DNA from: Bacteroidota bacterium | GTDB lineage: Bacteria; Bacteroidota; Bacteroidia; 2-12-FULL-35-15 | Length of the DNA: 64,000 nt | Assembly (NCBI GenBank): GCA_947504725.1 | Contig: CANNHN010000001.1 | Location: forward strand, 186,001-250,000 | Direction of reading: 5' to 3' | In this document: piece after piece, positions 32,904 to 42,654 of the stretch | Position numbering within the stretch: position 1 is the first letter of the stretch | Layout: every line of letters starts with the position of its first letter | Program-made: the position numbers and the translations under genes | Notes under the pieces: generated by a model | What the model saw: only the letters and a program-made list of their open reading frames with translations | Database searches by the model: none | What the model was told of the DNA's origin: nothing

Positions 32904-33941
32904 ATGTATAAAAGCATAATTAAGCCTATTTTCTTTCTTTGGGACCCTGAAAAGATTCATCACATCGTTTTCAAAATCATTAAGTTTCTTTGCGCTTTTC
33001 CTAGTGTACCTTCAATTATCAAAAGTATTTATTCTGTTAACGACAAACGTTTAGAACGGAAATTGTTTGGATTAACATTTCCTAATCCTGTTGGATTGGC
33101 TGCTGGCTTTGATAAAGATGCGAAGTTGTATGACGAGTTAGGTTATTACGGATTTGGATTTATAGAAATAGGAACACTTACACCTAAAGCTCAACCAGGA
33201 AATGATCAACCACGTATGTTTCGGTTACCCGAAGATGAAGGATTGATTAACCGAATGGGATTCAACAATGGTGGAGCAGAAGCGGCTGCTGAACGATTGA
33301 AAAATAGAAAATCAAATATTATTGTTGGTGGAAATATTGGAAAAAACAAAGTAACTCCGAATGAAGATGCCGTTAGCGACTATGAAAAATGTTTTGAAAC
33401 ACTTTTTGATTATGTAGATTATTTTGTGGTGAATGTGAGTTCTCCAAACACTCCTGGGTTACGTGCATTGCAAGACAAAGAACCTCTGACAAAATTATTA
33501 TTGCGCGTAAAAGAATTAAATGCTCAAAAGAAAAATCCGAAAGCGATTCTTTTGAAAATAGCGCCAGACTTAACAAACGAACAATTAGATGACATCATTG
33601 TTATTGTAAAAGAAACAAAAATTGATGGCGTGATTGCAACGAATACAACAATCGATAGAAGTAATTTGGTTACTGATAAAAGCAGAATTGAAACTTGCGG
33701 AGCTGGTGGATTGAGTGGAAAGCCATTGACCAAAAGAGCTGTAGAAGTGGTAAAGTATTTAAGCGATAAATCAAACAAGTCATTCCCAATAATTGGAGTA
33801 GGAGGAATTCATACAGGAAAAGATGCAGTTGAAATGATGAAAGCAGGAGCGAGTTTGGTGCAAGTGTATACAGGTTTTATTTATGAAGGTCCTGGGATAG
33901 CGAAAAAGATTAATAAAGAAATTTTAAAACAAGGATTATGA
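32904..33941 (+). CDS. pyrD: Dihydroorotate dehydrogenase (quinone), class 2
   Basis: The 345-residue enzyme has the class 2 N-terminal membrane-associating helices (about 1-40). The FMN barrel follows with [48 protein letters not shown] and the catalytic-serine loop [15 protein letters not shown]. It ends with [20 protein letters not shown], which binds the FMN phosphate. It oxidises dihydroorotate to orotate and passes electrons to quinone. The HMG-CoA lyase gene overlaps its stop (ATGA at 33938-33941). That pairing has no obvious metabolic logic. The other pyr genes are elsewhere in the window. Confidence 0.96.
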   Translation: MYKSIIKPIFFLWDPEKIHHIVFKIIKFLCAFPSVPSIIKSIYSVNDKRLERKLFGLTFPNPVGLAAGFDKDAKLYDELGYYGFGFIEIGTLTPKAQPGNDQPRMFRLPEDEGLINRMGFNNGGAEAAAERLKNRKSNIIVGGNIGKNKVTPNEDAVSDYEKCFETLFDYVDYFVVNVSSPNTPGLRALQDKEPLTKLLLRVKELNAQKKNPKAILLKIAPDLTNEQLDDIIVIVKETKIDGVIATNTTIDRSNLVTDKSRIETCGAGGLSGKPLTKRAVEVVKYLSDKSNKSFPIIGVGGIHTGKDAVEMMKAGASLVQVYTGFIYEGPGIAKKINKEILKQGL

Positions 33942-34786
33942 AAATTGTAGAATGTCCTAGAGACGCGATGCAAGGCATCCATGATTTTATTCCTACGGAG
34001 AAAAAAGTAGCTTATATCAATTCTATTTTAAAATGTGGTTTTGATACAGTAGATTTTGGAAGTTTCGTTTCTCCGAAAGCAATCCCGCAAATGCGAGATA
34101 CGGCTCAAGTTTTGGATCAATTAGAATTATCAACTACAAATTCGAAATTGTTAGCAATTGTGGCAAATACAAGAGGAGCAGAGGATGCAGTTGAGTTTGA
34201 AGAAATCTCATATTTAGGTTTTCCTTTTTCTATTTCTGAAACATTTCAACAACGAAACACAAATTCAAGTATTTCAGAATCTATAACTCGAGTAGAAGAG
34301 ATTCAAGATTTATGTGTGAGAAATAAAAAGGAGTTGGTTGTCTATATATCAATGGCTTTCGGTAATCCATACGGAGACGAGTGGAGTAGTGATGTTGCAA
34401 TTAACTGGACAAAACGTTTAGCTCAAATGGGAATCAATATCATCGCTTTAAGCGATACAATTGGTGTCTCCAATCCTGATAATATCAAAGCATTGTTTTC
34501 GAAATTAATTCCTGAATTTCCTGGAGTTGAAATCGGAGCGCATTTGCACACAACTCCAACCACTTGGGAAGAAAAAGTACATGCTGCTTATTCTGCTGGA
34601 TGCAAACGATTTGATAGTGCTATAAAAGGCTATGGCGGTTGTCCCATGGCAACCGATAAATTAACCGGGAACATGCCGACTGAAAATTTGCTTCAGTATT
34701 TTAAAAAGAACAACATCAAAACAGGAATTGATGAAAATGCTTTTAAAGCTGCGATGGAATTATCAGGAAGTACATTTCCTTTATAG
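33938..34786 (+). CDS. Hydroxymethylglutaryl-CoA lyase
   Basis: This is a 282-residue TIM-barrel enzyme of the HMGL family. The start [20 protein letters not shown] carries the catalytic arginine-aspartate pair, and [20 protein letters not shown] follows. Metal-binding histidines are in [14 protein letters not shown], and the C-terminal active-site loop with cysteine is [20 protein letters not shown]. It cleaves HMG-CoA to acetyl-CoA and acetoacetate, usually in leucine degradation. A related 2-isopropylmalate-type activity is less likely given the cysteine loop. It overlaps pyrD by 4 bases and is probably translated by coupling. Confidence 0.88.
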   Translation: MKIVECPRDAMQGIHDFIPTEKKVAYINSILKCGFDTVDFGSFVSPKAIPQMRDTAQVLDQLELSTTNSKLLAIVANTRGAEDAVEFEEISYLGFPFSISETFQQRNTNSSISESITRVEEIQDLCVRNKKELVVYISMAFGNPYGDEWSSDVAINWTKRLAQMGINIIALSDTIGVSNPDNIKALFSKLIPEFPGVEIGAHLHTTPTTWEEKVHAAYSAGCKRFDSAIKGYGGCPMATDKLTGNMPTENLLQYFKKNNIKTGIDENAFKAAMELSGSTFPL

Positions 34787-34802
34787 GTATCGTTATCATT
34801 AG

Positions 34803-34888
34803 CATGTCCTTCCGACCGAAGTCGAGGAAACTAACGGAGCATTATCTGCAATTCATATTAGATTTCTCGACTCCGCTCGAAATGACAA
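34803..34888. repeat. Inverted pair of the 'TTTCTCGACTCCGCTCGAAATGACA'-type intergenic repeat
   Basis: A unit at about 34861-34886 (TTTCTCGACTCCGCTCGAAA) is repeated in inverted, slightly diverged form at about 34805-34831 (TTCCGACCGAAGTCGAGGAAA core). Each unit is itself partly palindromic. This kind of element is dispersed in Bacteroidota intergenic DNA. It lies between HMG-CoA lyase and the DUF4442 gene. Confidence 0.65.
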
Positions 34889-34909
34889 ATAAGTAACATT
34901 CTGATAGAA

Positions 34910-35404
34910 ATGACAACTAAAATGCTTAACTCAAAATTCCAAAAACTCGTCAACAACTCATTCTTATTCCGCATTTATTTGTTGAAGTCTTTGCCAATGG
35001 CATATATCGCAGGAGTGTGTGTAAAAGAATTGTCTGATTCTAAAGCCATCACAACAGTGAAGTTTGGCTGGTTAACACAAAATCCTTTTCGTTCGATGTA
35101 CTTTGCTTGCCAAGCCATGGCTGCCGAAATGAGTACTGGATTGTTAGTGATGAATTCAATTTATAATTCTACTCCAGCAGTTTCTATGTTGATTGTGCAA
35201 AACAAAGCCACATACTTCAAAAAAGCCATAGGAAAAATAACATTCACTTGTTCTGATGGAAATCATATCACCGAAATAATTGCTAATGTTAAACAAGGTG
35301 GGGAAGGCGTAACTACCGACCTGAAATCAATTGGGGTAGACGAACAAGGCGATACTGTTGCTGAGTTTATTTTTACTTGGTCGTTGAAAGCTAAAATCAA
35401 ATAG
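34910..35404 (+). CDS. DUF4442 hotdog-fold protein (thioesterase-like)
   Basis: The protein has 164 residues with a single hotdog domain. The hydrophobic helix AYIAGVCVKELSDSKAITTV and the long central helix PFRSMYFACQAMAAEMSTGL are typical of the DUF4442/PaaI-like group. No signal peptide. The usual catalytic aspartate or glutamate of acyl-CoA thioesterases cannot be assigned with confidence; Glu in MAAEMSTG is the candidate. It precedes a fatty acid desaturase gene on the same strand by 87 bases, which fits a lipid role, though each gene may have its own promoter. An alternative start is four codons downstream. Confidence 0.75.
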   Translation: MTTKMLNSKFQKLVNNSFLFRIYLLKSLPMAYIAGVCVKELSDSKAITTVKFGWLTQNPFRSMYFACQAMAAEMSTGLLVMNSIYNSTPAVSMLIVQNKATYFKKAIGKITFTCSDGNHITEIIANVKQGGEGVTTDLKSIGVDEQGDTVAEFIFTWSLKAKIK

Positions 35405-35457
35405 TTTTGAACACCTGATTTTTGATTAATTAACAGAAAACGAGGTAGTTTTATGAT

Positions 35458-35465
35458 TACCTTTG
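35458..35465 (+). promoter_or_regulatory. -7 box of the desaturase gene
   Basis: TACCTTTG matches TAnnTTTG, 26 bases before the ATG at 35492. No clear -33 element. Confidence 0.45.
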
Positions 35466-35491
35466 AATCAATCAATAAATTAAAATAAAGA

Positions 35492-36559
35492 ATGCAAAAA
35501 GTTAGTTTCAATAACAAAAACAGCGATTTTTTCAATACGCTTAAAAGTAAGGTTGATAGTTACTTCAAATCAAACAATATTAAGGAAACGGGCAACTATA
35601 AATTATTCATCAAAATGGCCTTGTTGTCGGTTTCATTAGTTGCTCTTTATACGATTCTCGTTTTTTTTACACCTAATATATGGATTTCATTGGGGTTGTG
35701 TCTTTTAATGGGGATAAACTTCGCAGCTATTGGTTTCAATGTAATGCACGATGGAGCACATGGTAGTTTTTCCACAAAAACATGGGTAAACGAAATGATG
35801 GGATATTCTTTAAATGTTATGGGCGGAAGTGTTTACTTATGGAAGTATAAACACAATGTAAATCACCATTCGTTCACAAACATTGAGGGAATGGATGAAG
35901 ATATCGATATCAAGCCATGGATTCGTGTTCATGCAGATCAAAAAAAACATTGGTATCACCGTTTTCAACACGTTTACTGGGCAATCTTATATTGCACGAC
36001 TTACCTGTTATGGATTTTTGTACAAGATTTTAAAAAGTATTTTACAGGTAAAATTGGTGAATTGCCTTTTCGTAAAATGGATTCAAAAGAACATGTTATT
36101 TTTTGGGTTAGCAAGATATTATACATTAGTGTTTTTCTTGTCTTACCTATATTCATGGTTGGATTAGTTGAAACAATCATAGGCTATTCAGTAATTGCAG
36201 CAATCACAGGATTTATTATTGCGATTGTATTCCAATTGGCACATGTGGTTGAGGATGCAAGTTTTGAGGCACCAACAACGGATAATCATAAAATAGAAAC
36301 GGAGTGGGCGGTTCACCAAATTCAAACTACTGCAAATTTTGCTACAAAAAGTAAAATAGTTTCTTGGTTTACTGGTGGATTGAATTATCAAGTAGAACAT
36401 CATTTATTTCCACGTATAAGTCATGTTCACTATCCAAAAATCAGTGAATTGGTTCGTGAGACATGTCAACAATTTGGAGTGACGTATTTAGAGTTTCCAA
36501 CAGTGTTAAGTGCAGTGAGATCACATGTGTTACATTTGAGACATGTAGGAAGAGCTTAA
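35492..36559 (+). CDS. Membrane fatty acid desaturase (acyl-lipid / front-end type)
   Basis: The protein has 355 residues and four or more membrane helices. It carries the three histidine boxes of membrane di-iron desaturases: MHDGAHGSF (about residues 87-95), KHNVNHHSF (about 122-130) and QVEHHLFPRISHVHY (about 301-315). The Q-x2-HH form of the third box is that of front-end or linoleoyl-CoA type desaturases, but no cytochrome b5 domain is fused. It would introduce a double bond into membrane acyl chains, often for cold adaptation. A terminator follows at 36582. Confidence 0.93.
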   Translation: MQKVSFNNKNSDFFNTLKSKVDSYFKSNNIKETGNYKLFIKMALLSVSLVALYTILVFFTPNIWISLGLCLLMGINFAAIGFNVMHDGAHGSFSTKTWVNEMMGYSLNVMGGSVYLWKYKHNVNHHSFTNIEGMDEDIDIKPWIRVHADQKKHWYHRFQHVYWAILYCTTYLLWIFVQDFKKYFTGKIGELPFRKMDSKEHVIFWVSKILYISVFLVLPIFMVGLVETIIGYSVIAAITGFIIAIVFQLAHVVEDASFEAPTTDNHKIETEWAVHQIQTTANFATKSKIVSWFTGGLNYQVEHHLFPRISHVHYPKISELVRETCQQFGVTYLEFPTVLSAVRSHVLHLRHVGRA

Positions 36560-36581
36560 AAGTAATTATGAATTTATAAAT

Positions 36582-36611
36582 AAGGGATCCTAGTTTGGGT
36601 CCCTTTTTTTA
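36582..36611 (+). terminator. Terminator of the desaturase gene
   Basis: AAGGGATCC and GGGTCCCTT (one T-G pair) form a stem with a 6-base loop followed by seven Ts. Confidence 0.85.
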
Positions 36612-36803
36612 TTTTGAAATGGGCCCTCTGTTGTTTAAGTTGGGCTCAGGTGAAGCATTTAGGTGCAAATACGAATTCTGTATTGCTTTGTCTTGATGCC
36701 TTATAATTCCTGTTTTGCTCGCTCACATCCTTGACATTATTTCTAAAAGTAATGGAAACTAATTTCTTTGAACCGAACCTTTGTTCAATTTTTTGAATAT
36801 AGT
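36612..36803. other. Intergenic stretch without a recognised gene
   Basis: Nothing definite is annotated here. The minus strand has an open frame of about 50 codons, ending near 36650, with a coding-like sequence (QRFGSKKLVSITFRNN ... SNTEFVFAPKCFT) but no ATG. It may be a gene remnant. No repeat or promoter was recognised. Confidence 0.4.
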
Positions 36804-36846
36804 TATAAAAAAAGAGAGGAACCCAATTGGATTCCTCTCTTTAAAA
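36804..36846 (-). terminator. Terminator of the large FG-GAP T9SS cargo gene
   Basis: AAAGAGAGGAA and TTCCTCTCTTT form a perfect 11-bp stem with a 10-base loop; on the minus strand seven Ts are at the base of the stem. It lies 16 bases after the cargo gene stop. Confidence 0.85.
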
Positions 36847-36857
36847 TTTGTAATCTA

Positions 36858-39758
36858 TTATTTAGTTAATGTAAGCTTGCTTACTAACTTATTGTTCTTA
36901 TTTCTTAGAGTAATAAAATACGATCCTGCATTTAACGCATCAACATCTAATTTAATAGTTTGTCCTTGCATTGGATTTTCAACAGAAGCAGTTTGTACTA
37001 ATCGTCCAGTTACATCTGTAATTTCTATAGCTGTTGTAGCATTCATAGCATAACCAAATGTGATGTTCACTTCTGAGCTAGCAGGGTTTGGGAAAATAAT
37101 TACACCGTTGTTTTGTTCAGATGAAGAAATCCCTGTTGAACTAGTAATTGTTGCAACAACAGGAACACGAGGTGTGCTATTACAGTATACAGAAGCACCT
37201 TGTACTTTCCAATCGTAAAAATAATAGTAATACAATGGTCCTTGATTAGATCCTGTTAATGATACCAAACCAGCTAATGTGTATGGGTAAGAAACGCCAG
37301 AACCACTTCTTTGCATTTTAGGGCTTGTTGTTCCAAAGCTAGTTGTGTTTACAGCTCCGTCTGTTGTTAAATGATATCCAGTACCAGGAGCTAAAGCAAA
37401 GTTTAACGTGATGATTGTAGTATCCGCTGGTAAGTTAATAGTTAAACTATTAATTGTAGCCATTGAAGCATCTTGTAAAATAATTTGTCTGATTCCAGGA
37501 GTGATTGTATACACTTTAACTGTTTGAAGTGTACAAGCACCAATAACATCAAAGTCAACAGAACCATTTGTAGTAGTACTTGAAGAATACAAACTAGAAC
37601 CTGTATGGTCTGGTTGTCCTGTATAACCTAATGCACCAGGGTAAATGTTTGATTCATCAATATAATAAGTAGTTGTAGTTGTTATAAGTGGAGTATTAAA
37701 ACTAACACCCGTTCCAACAGATGTGCCACCTGTAGAAGCAGTATACCAATTAATTGTTCCAGTAGTTCCAGTTGCAGTTAAATTTAAAGAGACAGGTCCG
37801 ATTCCAGATGCACCTGTTCCAGTTGGAGCAACTGGTGAAGCTAAAATAGTTACCGTAGTCGAAGGGGCAGTCCATGATTGGCATACTCCAGTAGTTGTTA
37901 AATTGTAAGTCCCAGAAATCAATGGAGTAATTGATTGTGTACTTGCAGTAAATCCACTTGGGCCAGTCCAACTATATCCAATTGCAGGTGTACTTGTTAA
38001 TGTTAAAGATCCTCCGCAAGAATTAGTACCCGAACTTACAACAGAAGGTGTTTCATCAGGATTCATTGTAACATTAATTAATGGAGAAAGGTTTGTACAA
38101 CCTGTAGCATTCGTTACAATAACATAATAGTCACCAGTTGATGAAACGCTGATAGTTGGAGTAGTAGCTCCATTTGACCATAAGTAAGAAGTATATCCTG
38201 ATGGTGCATTTAAGTTAACAGATCCTCCAGTGCAAAATGCATGTGGACCAGGAATAACATTGTTTGTGATAGCGCAACCGCCTTCAATAACAGTAACAAA
38301 CTGATTGGCGCTTAAAGTTCCAAATGTATTTGTTAAACCAGAAGGCCATTCAATAAGTGCAGATGCTATTGTAGCATCTGTTCCTAATCCAAAATGTAAA
38401 TCGAATGAATTTTCTGTTCCATATGATTCACCAGCTCTTACTTCACGCACTTGAGTCCCCCAAGAACCTGTTATAGTCACTTTTGCTCCAATCGCATTGT
38501 GATTACTTACTGTTCCAGTTAAATTGAACGTGATAAAATTGTTTGAGTTTTTATCATTCATCCATAATACATCATCAACAGTAGTAGGAGAATTGTATAC
38601 GTTACCATAAGAAGTAACTAAATCAATAAAACCATCGTGATTTAAGTCACCAGTAGCAAACGACAAGAACGTTGTCATTGCTCCACCAAATGCATTCGCT
38701 GCTTGTGTATAAGTTCCATCGCCATTGTTTTTGTATAAACGCAAACCAGGACCCGAAATTAAAATATCTAACCATCCATCATTGTCAAAATCTTCAACAA
38801 AAGACTCAATCGCATCAAATGAAGTTGAGAATCCAGAACCAGCTGTAACGTCTGTAAAAACTCCTGATCCGTTGTTTGAATAGATTTGACTGTTTTCACC
38901 GTGATTTGTTAATACAACATCTTGGTCGCCATCATTATCTAAATCACCAAAACTAGAAGTCCATGTTTGTTTGAAATTTCCCGGTAATTCTAATAATGTT
39001 GCAGCTGCATCTTCAGTAAATACTCCCGCTCCATTGTTTCTAAATAAACGATCTCTTCTTCTTTGATCGCTATAGCTTGTTGCACTTTGGCGGCAATGTG
39101 CAATGTATAAATCCAAATCTCCATCATTATCAATATCTAACCAAACACTTCCATAGTTACCTGAATCGTATGGGTCGCCACCATAAGTCATACCTGGATT
39201 AATTTCTGTATCAATTAAGGTAGTCGTTAATGTCATAGTACCAGAATTGTTTTTATAGATTTTCATGTAGTCGTTGTCATCGCAAACAGCTAAATCAACC
39301 CATCCGTCATTATCAATATCTCCAAAAGTAAGATTTTGAACAAAGTAAGAACCACTCAAAACTGTTGTAGTTGTAGTAATTGTACTTCCTGACCAAAATA
39401 ATTTCACCAATGAAGTTGAACCAGCTCCGGTTGCAACATCTTTCCAACCATTGTGATCAACATCTGCAACAGCCATTCCCCATACGTTTCCTGCGCCAAC
39501 ATCTCCTAAGTTGTAATGCGTGTAAGTACCATTTAAGTTTTGTAATTGAACTACAAGATCACTAGCTTGATCCATTTTAACAATGTCATCAAGACCATCA
39601 TCGTTAACATCCACAACTGTTATAGAGTTCCCACTATGAGTTGCAGTAGGCGTTAAGCTGTTCATGTTTGTGAACGAAAACTGTGCGTTTGCTGCTGTAA
39701 TACCCATTAAGCAGGTTGTTGCAAGCAGAATCGATTTACTGAATGTAGATTTTACCAT
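36858..39758 (-). CDS. Large secreted protein: FG-GAP/VCBS repeats, ASPIC/UnbV domain, T9SS type A sorting domain
   Basis: The protein has 966 residues. After a signal peptide (ILLATTCLMGITAANAQ) come about seven FG-GAP/VCBS repeats with calcium-type loops DVNDDGLDD, DIDNDGWVD, DIDNDGDLD, DLDNDGDQD, DFDNDGWLD and DLNHDGFID (about residues 25-400), predicted to form a beta-propeller. An ASPIC/UnbV domain follows (REVRAGESYGTENSFDLHFG, about 445-500). Ig/PKD-like segments (PSGYTSYLWSNGATTPTISV) come next, and then a type A sorting domain (IFPNPASSEVNITF to the C-terminus). It is probably a surface calcium-binding adhesin or structural protein; that role is inferred from domains. Confidence 0.9.
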   Translation of the reverse strand: MVKSTFSKSILLATTCLMGITAANAQFSFTNMNSLTPTATHSGNSITVVDVNDDGLDDIVKMDQASDLVVQLQNLNGTYTHYNLGDVGAGNVWGMAVADVDHNGWKDVATGAGSTSLVKLFWSGSTITTTTTVLSGSYFVQNLTFGDIDNDGWVDLAVCDDNDYMKIYKNNSGTMTLTTTLIDTEINPGMTYGGDPYDSGNYGSVWLDIDNDGDLDLYIAHCRQSATSYSDQRRRDRLFRNNGAGVFTEDAAATLLELPGNFKQTWTSSFGDLDNDGDQDVVLTNHGENSQIYSNNGSGVFTDVTAGSGFSTSFDAIESFVEDFDNDGWLDILISGPGLRLYKNNGDGTYTQAANAFGGAMTTFLSFATGDLNHDGFIDLVTSYGNVYNSPTTVDDVLWMNDKNSNNFITFNLTGTVSNHNAIGAKVTITGSWGTQVREVRAGESYGTENSFDLHFGLGTDATIASALIEWPSGLTNTFGTLSANQFVTVIEGGCAITNNVIPGPHAFCTGGSVNLNAPSGYTSYLWSNGATTPTISVSSTGDYYVIVTNATGCTNLSPLINVTMNPDETPSVVSSGTNSCGGSLTLTSTPAIGYSWTGPSGFTASTQSITPLISGTYNLTTTGVCQSWTAPSTTVTILASPVAPTGTGASGIGPVSLNLTATGTTGTINWYTASTGGTSVGTGVSFNTPLITTTTTYYIDESNIYPGALGYTGQPDHTGSSLYSSSTTTNGSVDFDVIGACTLQTVKVYTITPGIRQIILQDASMATINSLTINLPADTTIITLNFALAPGTGYHLTTDGAVNTTSFGTTSPKMQRSGSGVSYPYTLAGLVSLTGSNQGPLYYYYFYDWKVQGASVYCNSTPRVPVVATITSSTGISSSEQNNGVIIFPNPASSEVNITFGYAMNATTAIEITDVTGRLVQTASVENPMQGQTIKLDVDALNAGSYFITLRNKNNKLVSKLTLTK

Positions 39759-39861
39759 GGTTGTTTTGTTATTTGTTTAATTTGGGCGCTTATTTATAGT
39801 TGATGAAAATACAATTATTTTGTTGAATTACAAATAATTGCTGTCAAATTTCGATGAATAT

Positions 39862-39890
39862 AAAAAGGAACCTGTTAGAGGCTCCTTTTT
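39862..39890 (-). terminator. Probable terminator of fabI
   Basis: AAAAAGGAACC and GGCTCCTTTTT form an 11-base stem with one mismatch, with T5 on the minus strand side. It lies 58 bases after the fabI stop. Confidence 0.65.
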
Positions 39891-39947
39891 ATATGATATA
39901 GTAATTCAAGTAAGATTACTCTGCTTTGGTCGAAATGATAATTAGGA

Positions 39948-40763
39948 TTATTCTACACCTAATTTCGTCATTACGTCCATACTCACACCAGTAGATGAGT
40001 ATCCTCCATCGTGGAATAAGTTCTGCATTGTTACCATTCTTGTTAAATCAGAGAATAGGGTAATGCAATAGTTCGCGCAATCTTCAGCACTTGCATTTCC
40101 TAACGGAGCGATGGCATTTGCATAATCATAAAAATCACCAAATCCTTTTATTCCTGTTCCTGCAGTAGTTTTTGTTGGAGATTGAGAAACGGTATTGATA
40201 CGTACTTTTTTATCCAAACCGTAATGATATCCAAAACTACGAGCAATTGATTCAAGCATAGCTTTGATGTCGGCCATGTCAGTATAGAACGGATATGTAC
40301 GTTGCGCGGCCATATAAGTTAATGCTACTACACTTCCCCATTCATTGATTGCATCCATTTTTTTAGCAACAGCCAACATTTTGTGTAACGACATAGCGGA
40401 AACATCGATTCCCTTTGCAAAGTAATCGTAGTTTGATTCTGTATATGGGATATTTTTTCGGATGTTCACACTCATGCCAATTGAGTGAAGTACAAAATCG
40501 ATTTTTCCTCCCAATACTTCTTGTGATTGCGAAAACAAGTTTGTAAGGTCTTCAACACTAGTAGCGTCAGCTGGTATGATTTTAGAATTGGTTTTCTCAG
40601 CTAATTTGTTTATTTCTCCCATTCGCATAGCGATAGGGGCATTGGTTAGTACAAATGTAGCTCCTTCTGCGTGTGCTTTTTCTGCTACTTTCCATGCAAT
40701 TGAATTTTCATCCAATGCACCTGAAATGATTCCACGTTTTCCTTTTAATAAGTTGTATGACAT
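39948..40763 (-). CDS. fabI: Enoyl-[acyl-carrier-protein] reductase (NADH), FabI type
   Basis: This 271-residue short-chain dehydrogenase-like reductase begins LLKGKRGIISGALDENSIAW, the FabI nucleotide-binding start. The catalytic residues are in TYMAAQRTYPFYTDMADIK: the two tyrosines are ten apart and the second is followed by six residues and Lys, exactly the FabI spacing. The C-terminal part has RINTVSQSPTKTTAGTGIKG. It performs the last reduction of each fatty acid elongation cycle. A TATATTTG box lies at 40818-40825 on the minus strand. Confidence 0.95.
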   Translation of the reverse strand: MSYNLLKGKRGIISGALDENSIAWKVAEKAHAEGATFVLTNAPIAMRMGEINKLAEKTNSKIIPADATSVEDLTNLFSQSQEVLGGKIDFVLHSIGMSVNIRKNIPYTESNYDYFAKGIDVSAMSLHKMLAVAKKMDAINEWGSVVALTYMAAQRTYPFYTDMADIKAMLESIARSFGYHYGLDKKVRINTVSQSPTKTTAGTGIKGFGDFYDYANAIAPLGNASAEDCANYCITLFSDLTRMVTMQNLFHDGGYSSTGVSMDVMTKLGVE

Positions 40764-40817
40764 ATATTTTTAGTTAGAGATTTGTTTATTGTTAAATTAG
40801 TGAATGTTTGTTAAGGA

Positions 40818-40825
40818 CAAATATA
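40818..40825 (-). promoter_or_regulatory. -7 box upstream of fabI
   Basis: The minus strand reads TATATTTG, 54 bases before the fabI ATG at 40763. No convincing -33 element. Confidence 0.4.
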
Positions 40826-40868
40826 ATAATTACTAAGAATAATTTTCATTAATTACTGTAAACATATT

Positions 40869-40900
40869 CCCTCTCCGTTTGGAGAGGGCTAGGGTGAGGT
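40869..40900. repeat. 'CCCTCTCC..GGAGAGGG' intergenic repeat at the end of recN
   Basis: CCCTCTCC-gttt-GGAGAGGG at 40869-40888 is a perfect 8-bp hairpin, followed by CTAGGGTGAGGTTTT. The same layout (TTCTCC, GGA..AGG, then GATGAGGTTT) recurs at about 63420-63470. It touches the recN stop codon and may terminate recN transcription weakly. Confidence 0.65.
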
Positions 40901-40901
40901 T

Positions 40902-42557
40902 TTAGCTTTTTAACAACTCTTTTGCATTGCTTATTGCTGCGGCTGTTGGAGAGCCAGTACTTAGCATTTTTGCAACTTCCTGTATTCTTTCTTCAGATGA
41001 CAATCTTTTGATATTGCTATAGGTTTTGTTGTTTTTGTCTTCTTTATAAACAAATAAATGGGATTGTCCTTTACTTGCAATTTGTGGCAAATGAGTGATT
41101 GTAATAACTTGCATTTTGTTTGCCATCTTATCCATTATACTTCCCACTTTATCAGCTACATCGCCTGAAACACCTGTATCAATCTCATCAAAAATAATGG
41201 TTGGCAAAGCTGTGAGTTGTGCAATCAATGATTTTATACTTAACATCAATCGTGATAACTCTCCGCCAGATGCTACTTTATTCAATTCTTTAAAATCGCT
41301 TCCTTTGTTTGCAGAAAATAAAAAACTCACTTTATCCAATCCGTTTATGCCTAATGTTTCTGATTCTATATGCTCTACTTTTAGTTGTGCATTTGGCATA
41401 GATAAAGAGGAAAGGAGGGAAGCGATTTCTTTTTCAATTTTAGGAATAGATTTTTTTCTACTAGCCGACATCTTTTTTGCATGGACCATCAATGATTTTT
41501 GCAATGCACTCAGTTCTTTATTTACTTTTTCTATCTCCGCTTCAAGTGAACTAAAATCTAGAAGTTTGTTACTTAAATCATCTTTAATAGCAATCAACTC
41601 TTCAATTGTTTTTACTTGATGTTTTAATTGCAAACGATAAACAGCATCTATTTTTATAGTAAGTGCTTCAATTCTTTTAGGATCATAAACTATATCCTGC
41701 TCCAATGTTTCTAGCTCGTTGCTGATATCTTTTAATTCAATATAGGCGCTGGAAAGGCGAGTGCTTAATTCATTGATTTCGGTTTTGAATTTAGCCATTC
41801 CTGCAAGTATGATTTTAATTTCATTCAAGGAAGAAAGTAAATTTTGTTCGCCACCTGTTAATTCGTGTGCCGATTTTGATAGGCTTGATTTTATATCTTC
41901 TGCATTGTTCAAAGTCTCTAACTCTTGTTCCATTGCCAGTTGCTGATCTGCTTTCAGATTTGCATCTTCCAATTCATTGAATTGAAATTGAAAATAATCC
42001 AAATCTTTTTTAGCTTGAGCTTCTTTTTCTGTTAATTCTTTGAGTTGCTTTTCTAAGGCTTTATATTTTTTAAAACCTTCCGAGTATTCTTCTAGGGTAG
42101 AAGCGTGGTCAGCGAATGCATCCACCACAGAGAGTTGAAAAACACTACCATTCAATGTAAGCGTTTGGTGTTGCGAATGAATATCAATTAAGTATTCTGC
42201 TAGTTCTTTTAATTGATTTAACGTAACAGGTGTATCATTAATAAAAGCACGCGATTTTCCTTCTGGATTAATTTCTCTGCGGATAGAAGTTATTTCATCA
42301 TAATCCAATTCGTGTGCGATAAAAAATTCTTTTAAAGAATAGCCTTTGATATTAAAGTTCGCCTCAACAACACATTTTTTTGTTTTGTCTTGTAATGCTT
42401 GTGTGTCGGAACGACTTCCAGCAATCAATCCCAAAGCGCCAAGAAGAATAGATTTCCCAGCACCCGTTTCGCCTGTAATGATGGTCAAACCGTTTGTAAA
42501 CTCTACTTCGAGTTTATCAATCAAGGCATAATTTTGTACGGAAATGTTTTTAAGCAT
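40902..42557 (-). CDS. recN: DNA repair protein RecN (SMC-like ATPase)
   Basis: The 551-residue protein has an SMC-type head split by a coiled coil. Walker A is TIITGETGAGKSILLGALGL (about residues 27-46). The antiparallel coiled coil spans about 150-370. The ABC signature is ASGGELSRLMLSIKSL and Walker B is IIFDEIDTGVSGDVADKVG. It helps join and process double-strand breaks with RecA. The length is normal for RecN. It is the last gene in the conserved Bacteroidota order bamD - rpoZ - coaBC - porD - recN, separated from porD here by 237 bases that contain a palindromic element. Confidence 0.96.
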   Translation of the reverse strand: MLKNISVQNYALIDKLEVEFTNGLTIITGETGAGKSILLGALGLIAGSRSDTQALQDKTKKCVVEANFNIKGYSLKEFFIAHELDYDEITSIRREINPEGKSRAFINDTPVTLNQLKELAEYLIDIHSQHQTLTLNGSVFQLSVVDAFADHASTLEEYSEGFKKYKALEKQLKELTEKEAQAKKDLDYFQFQFNELEDANLKADQQLAMEQELETLNNAEDIKSSLSKSAHELTGGEQNLLSSLNEIKIILAGMAKFKTEINELSTRLSSAYIELKDISNELETLEQDIVYDPKRIEALTIKIDAVYRLQLKHQVKTIEELIAIKDDLSNKLLDFSSLEAEIEKVNKELSALQKSLMVHAKKMSASRKKSIPKIEKEIASLLSSLSMPNAQLKVEHIESETLGINGLDKVSFLFSANKGSDFKELNKVASGGELSRLMLSIKSLIAQLTALPTIIFDEIDTGVSGDVADKVGSIMDKMANKMQVITITHLPQIASKGQSHLFVYKEDKNNKTYSNIKRLSSEERIQEVAKMLSTGSPTAAAISNAKELLKS

Positions 42558-42654
42558 AGCGATGCTAAGTTAAAGTTTTTTGAAGTGTATTTTGAAAGGA
42601 TTAAAGAAAAGAAATTAACAGGGGAGTTCATTTTTAGCAGCACATTCTCGCTAA

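Noticed and set aside
41095-41619. 174-codon open frame antisense to recN
   Set aside because: It is opposite the conserved coiled-coil part of RecN; lysine- and glutamate-rich genes commonly leave long open antisense frames.
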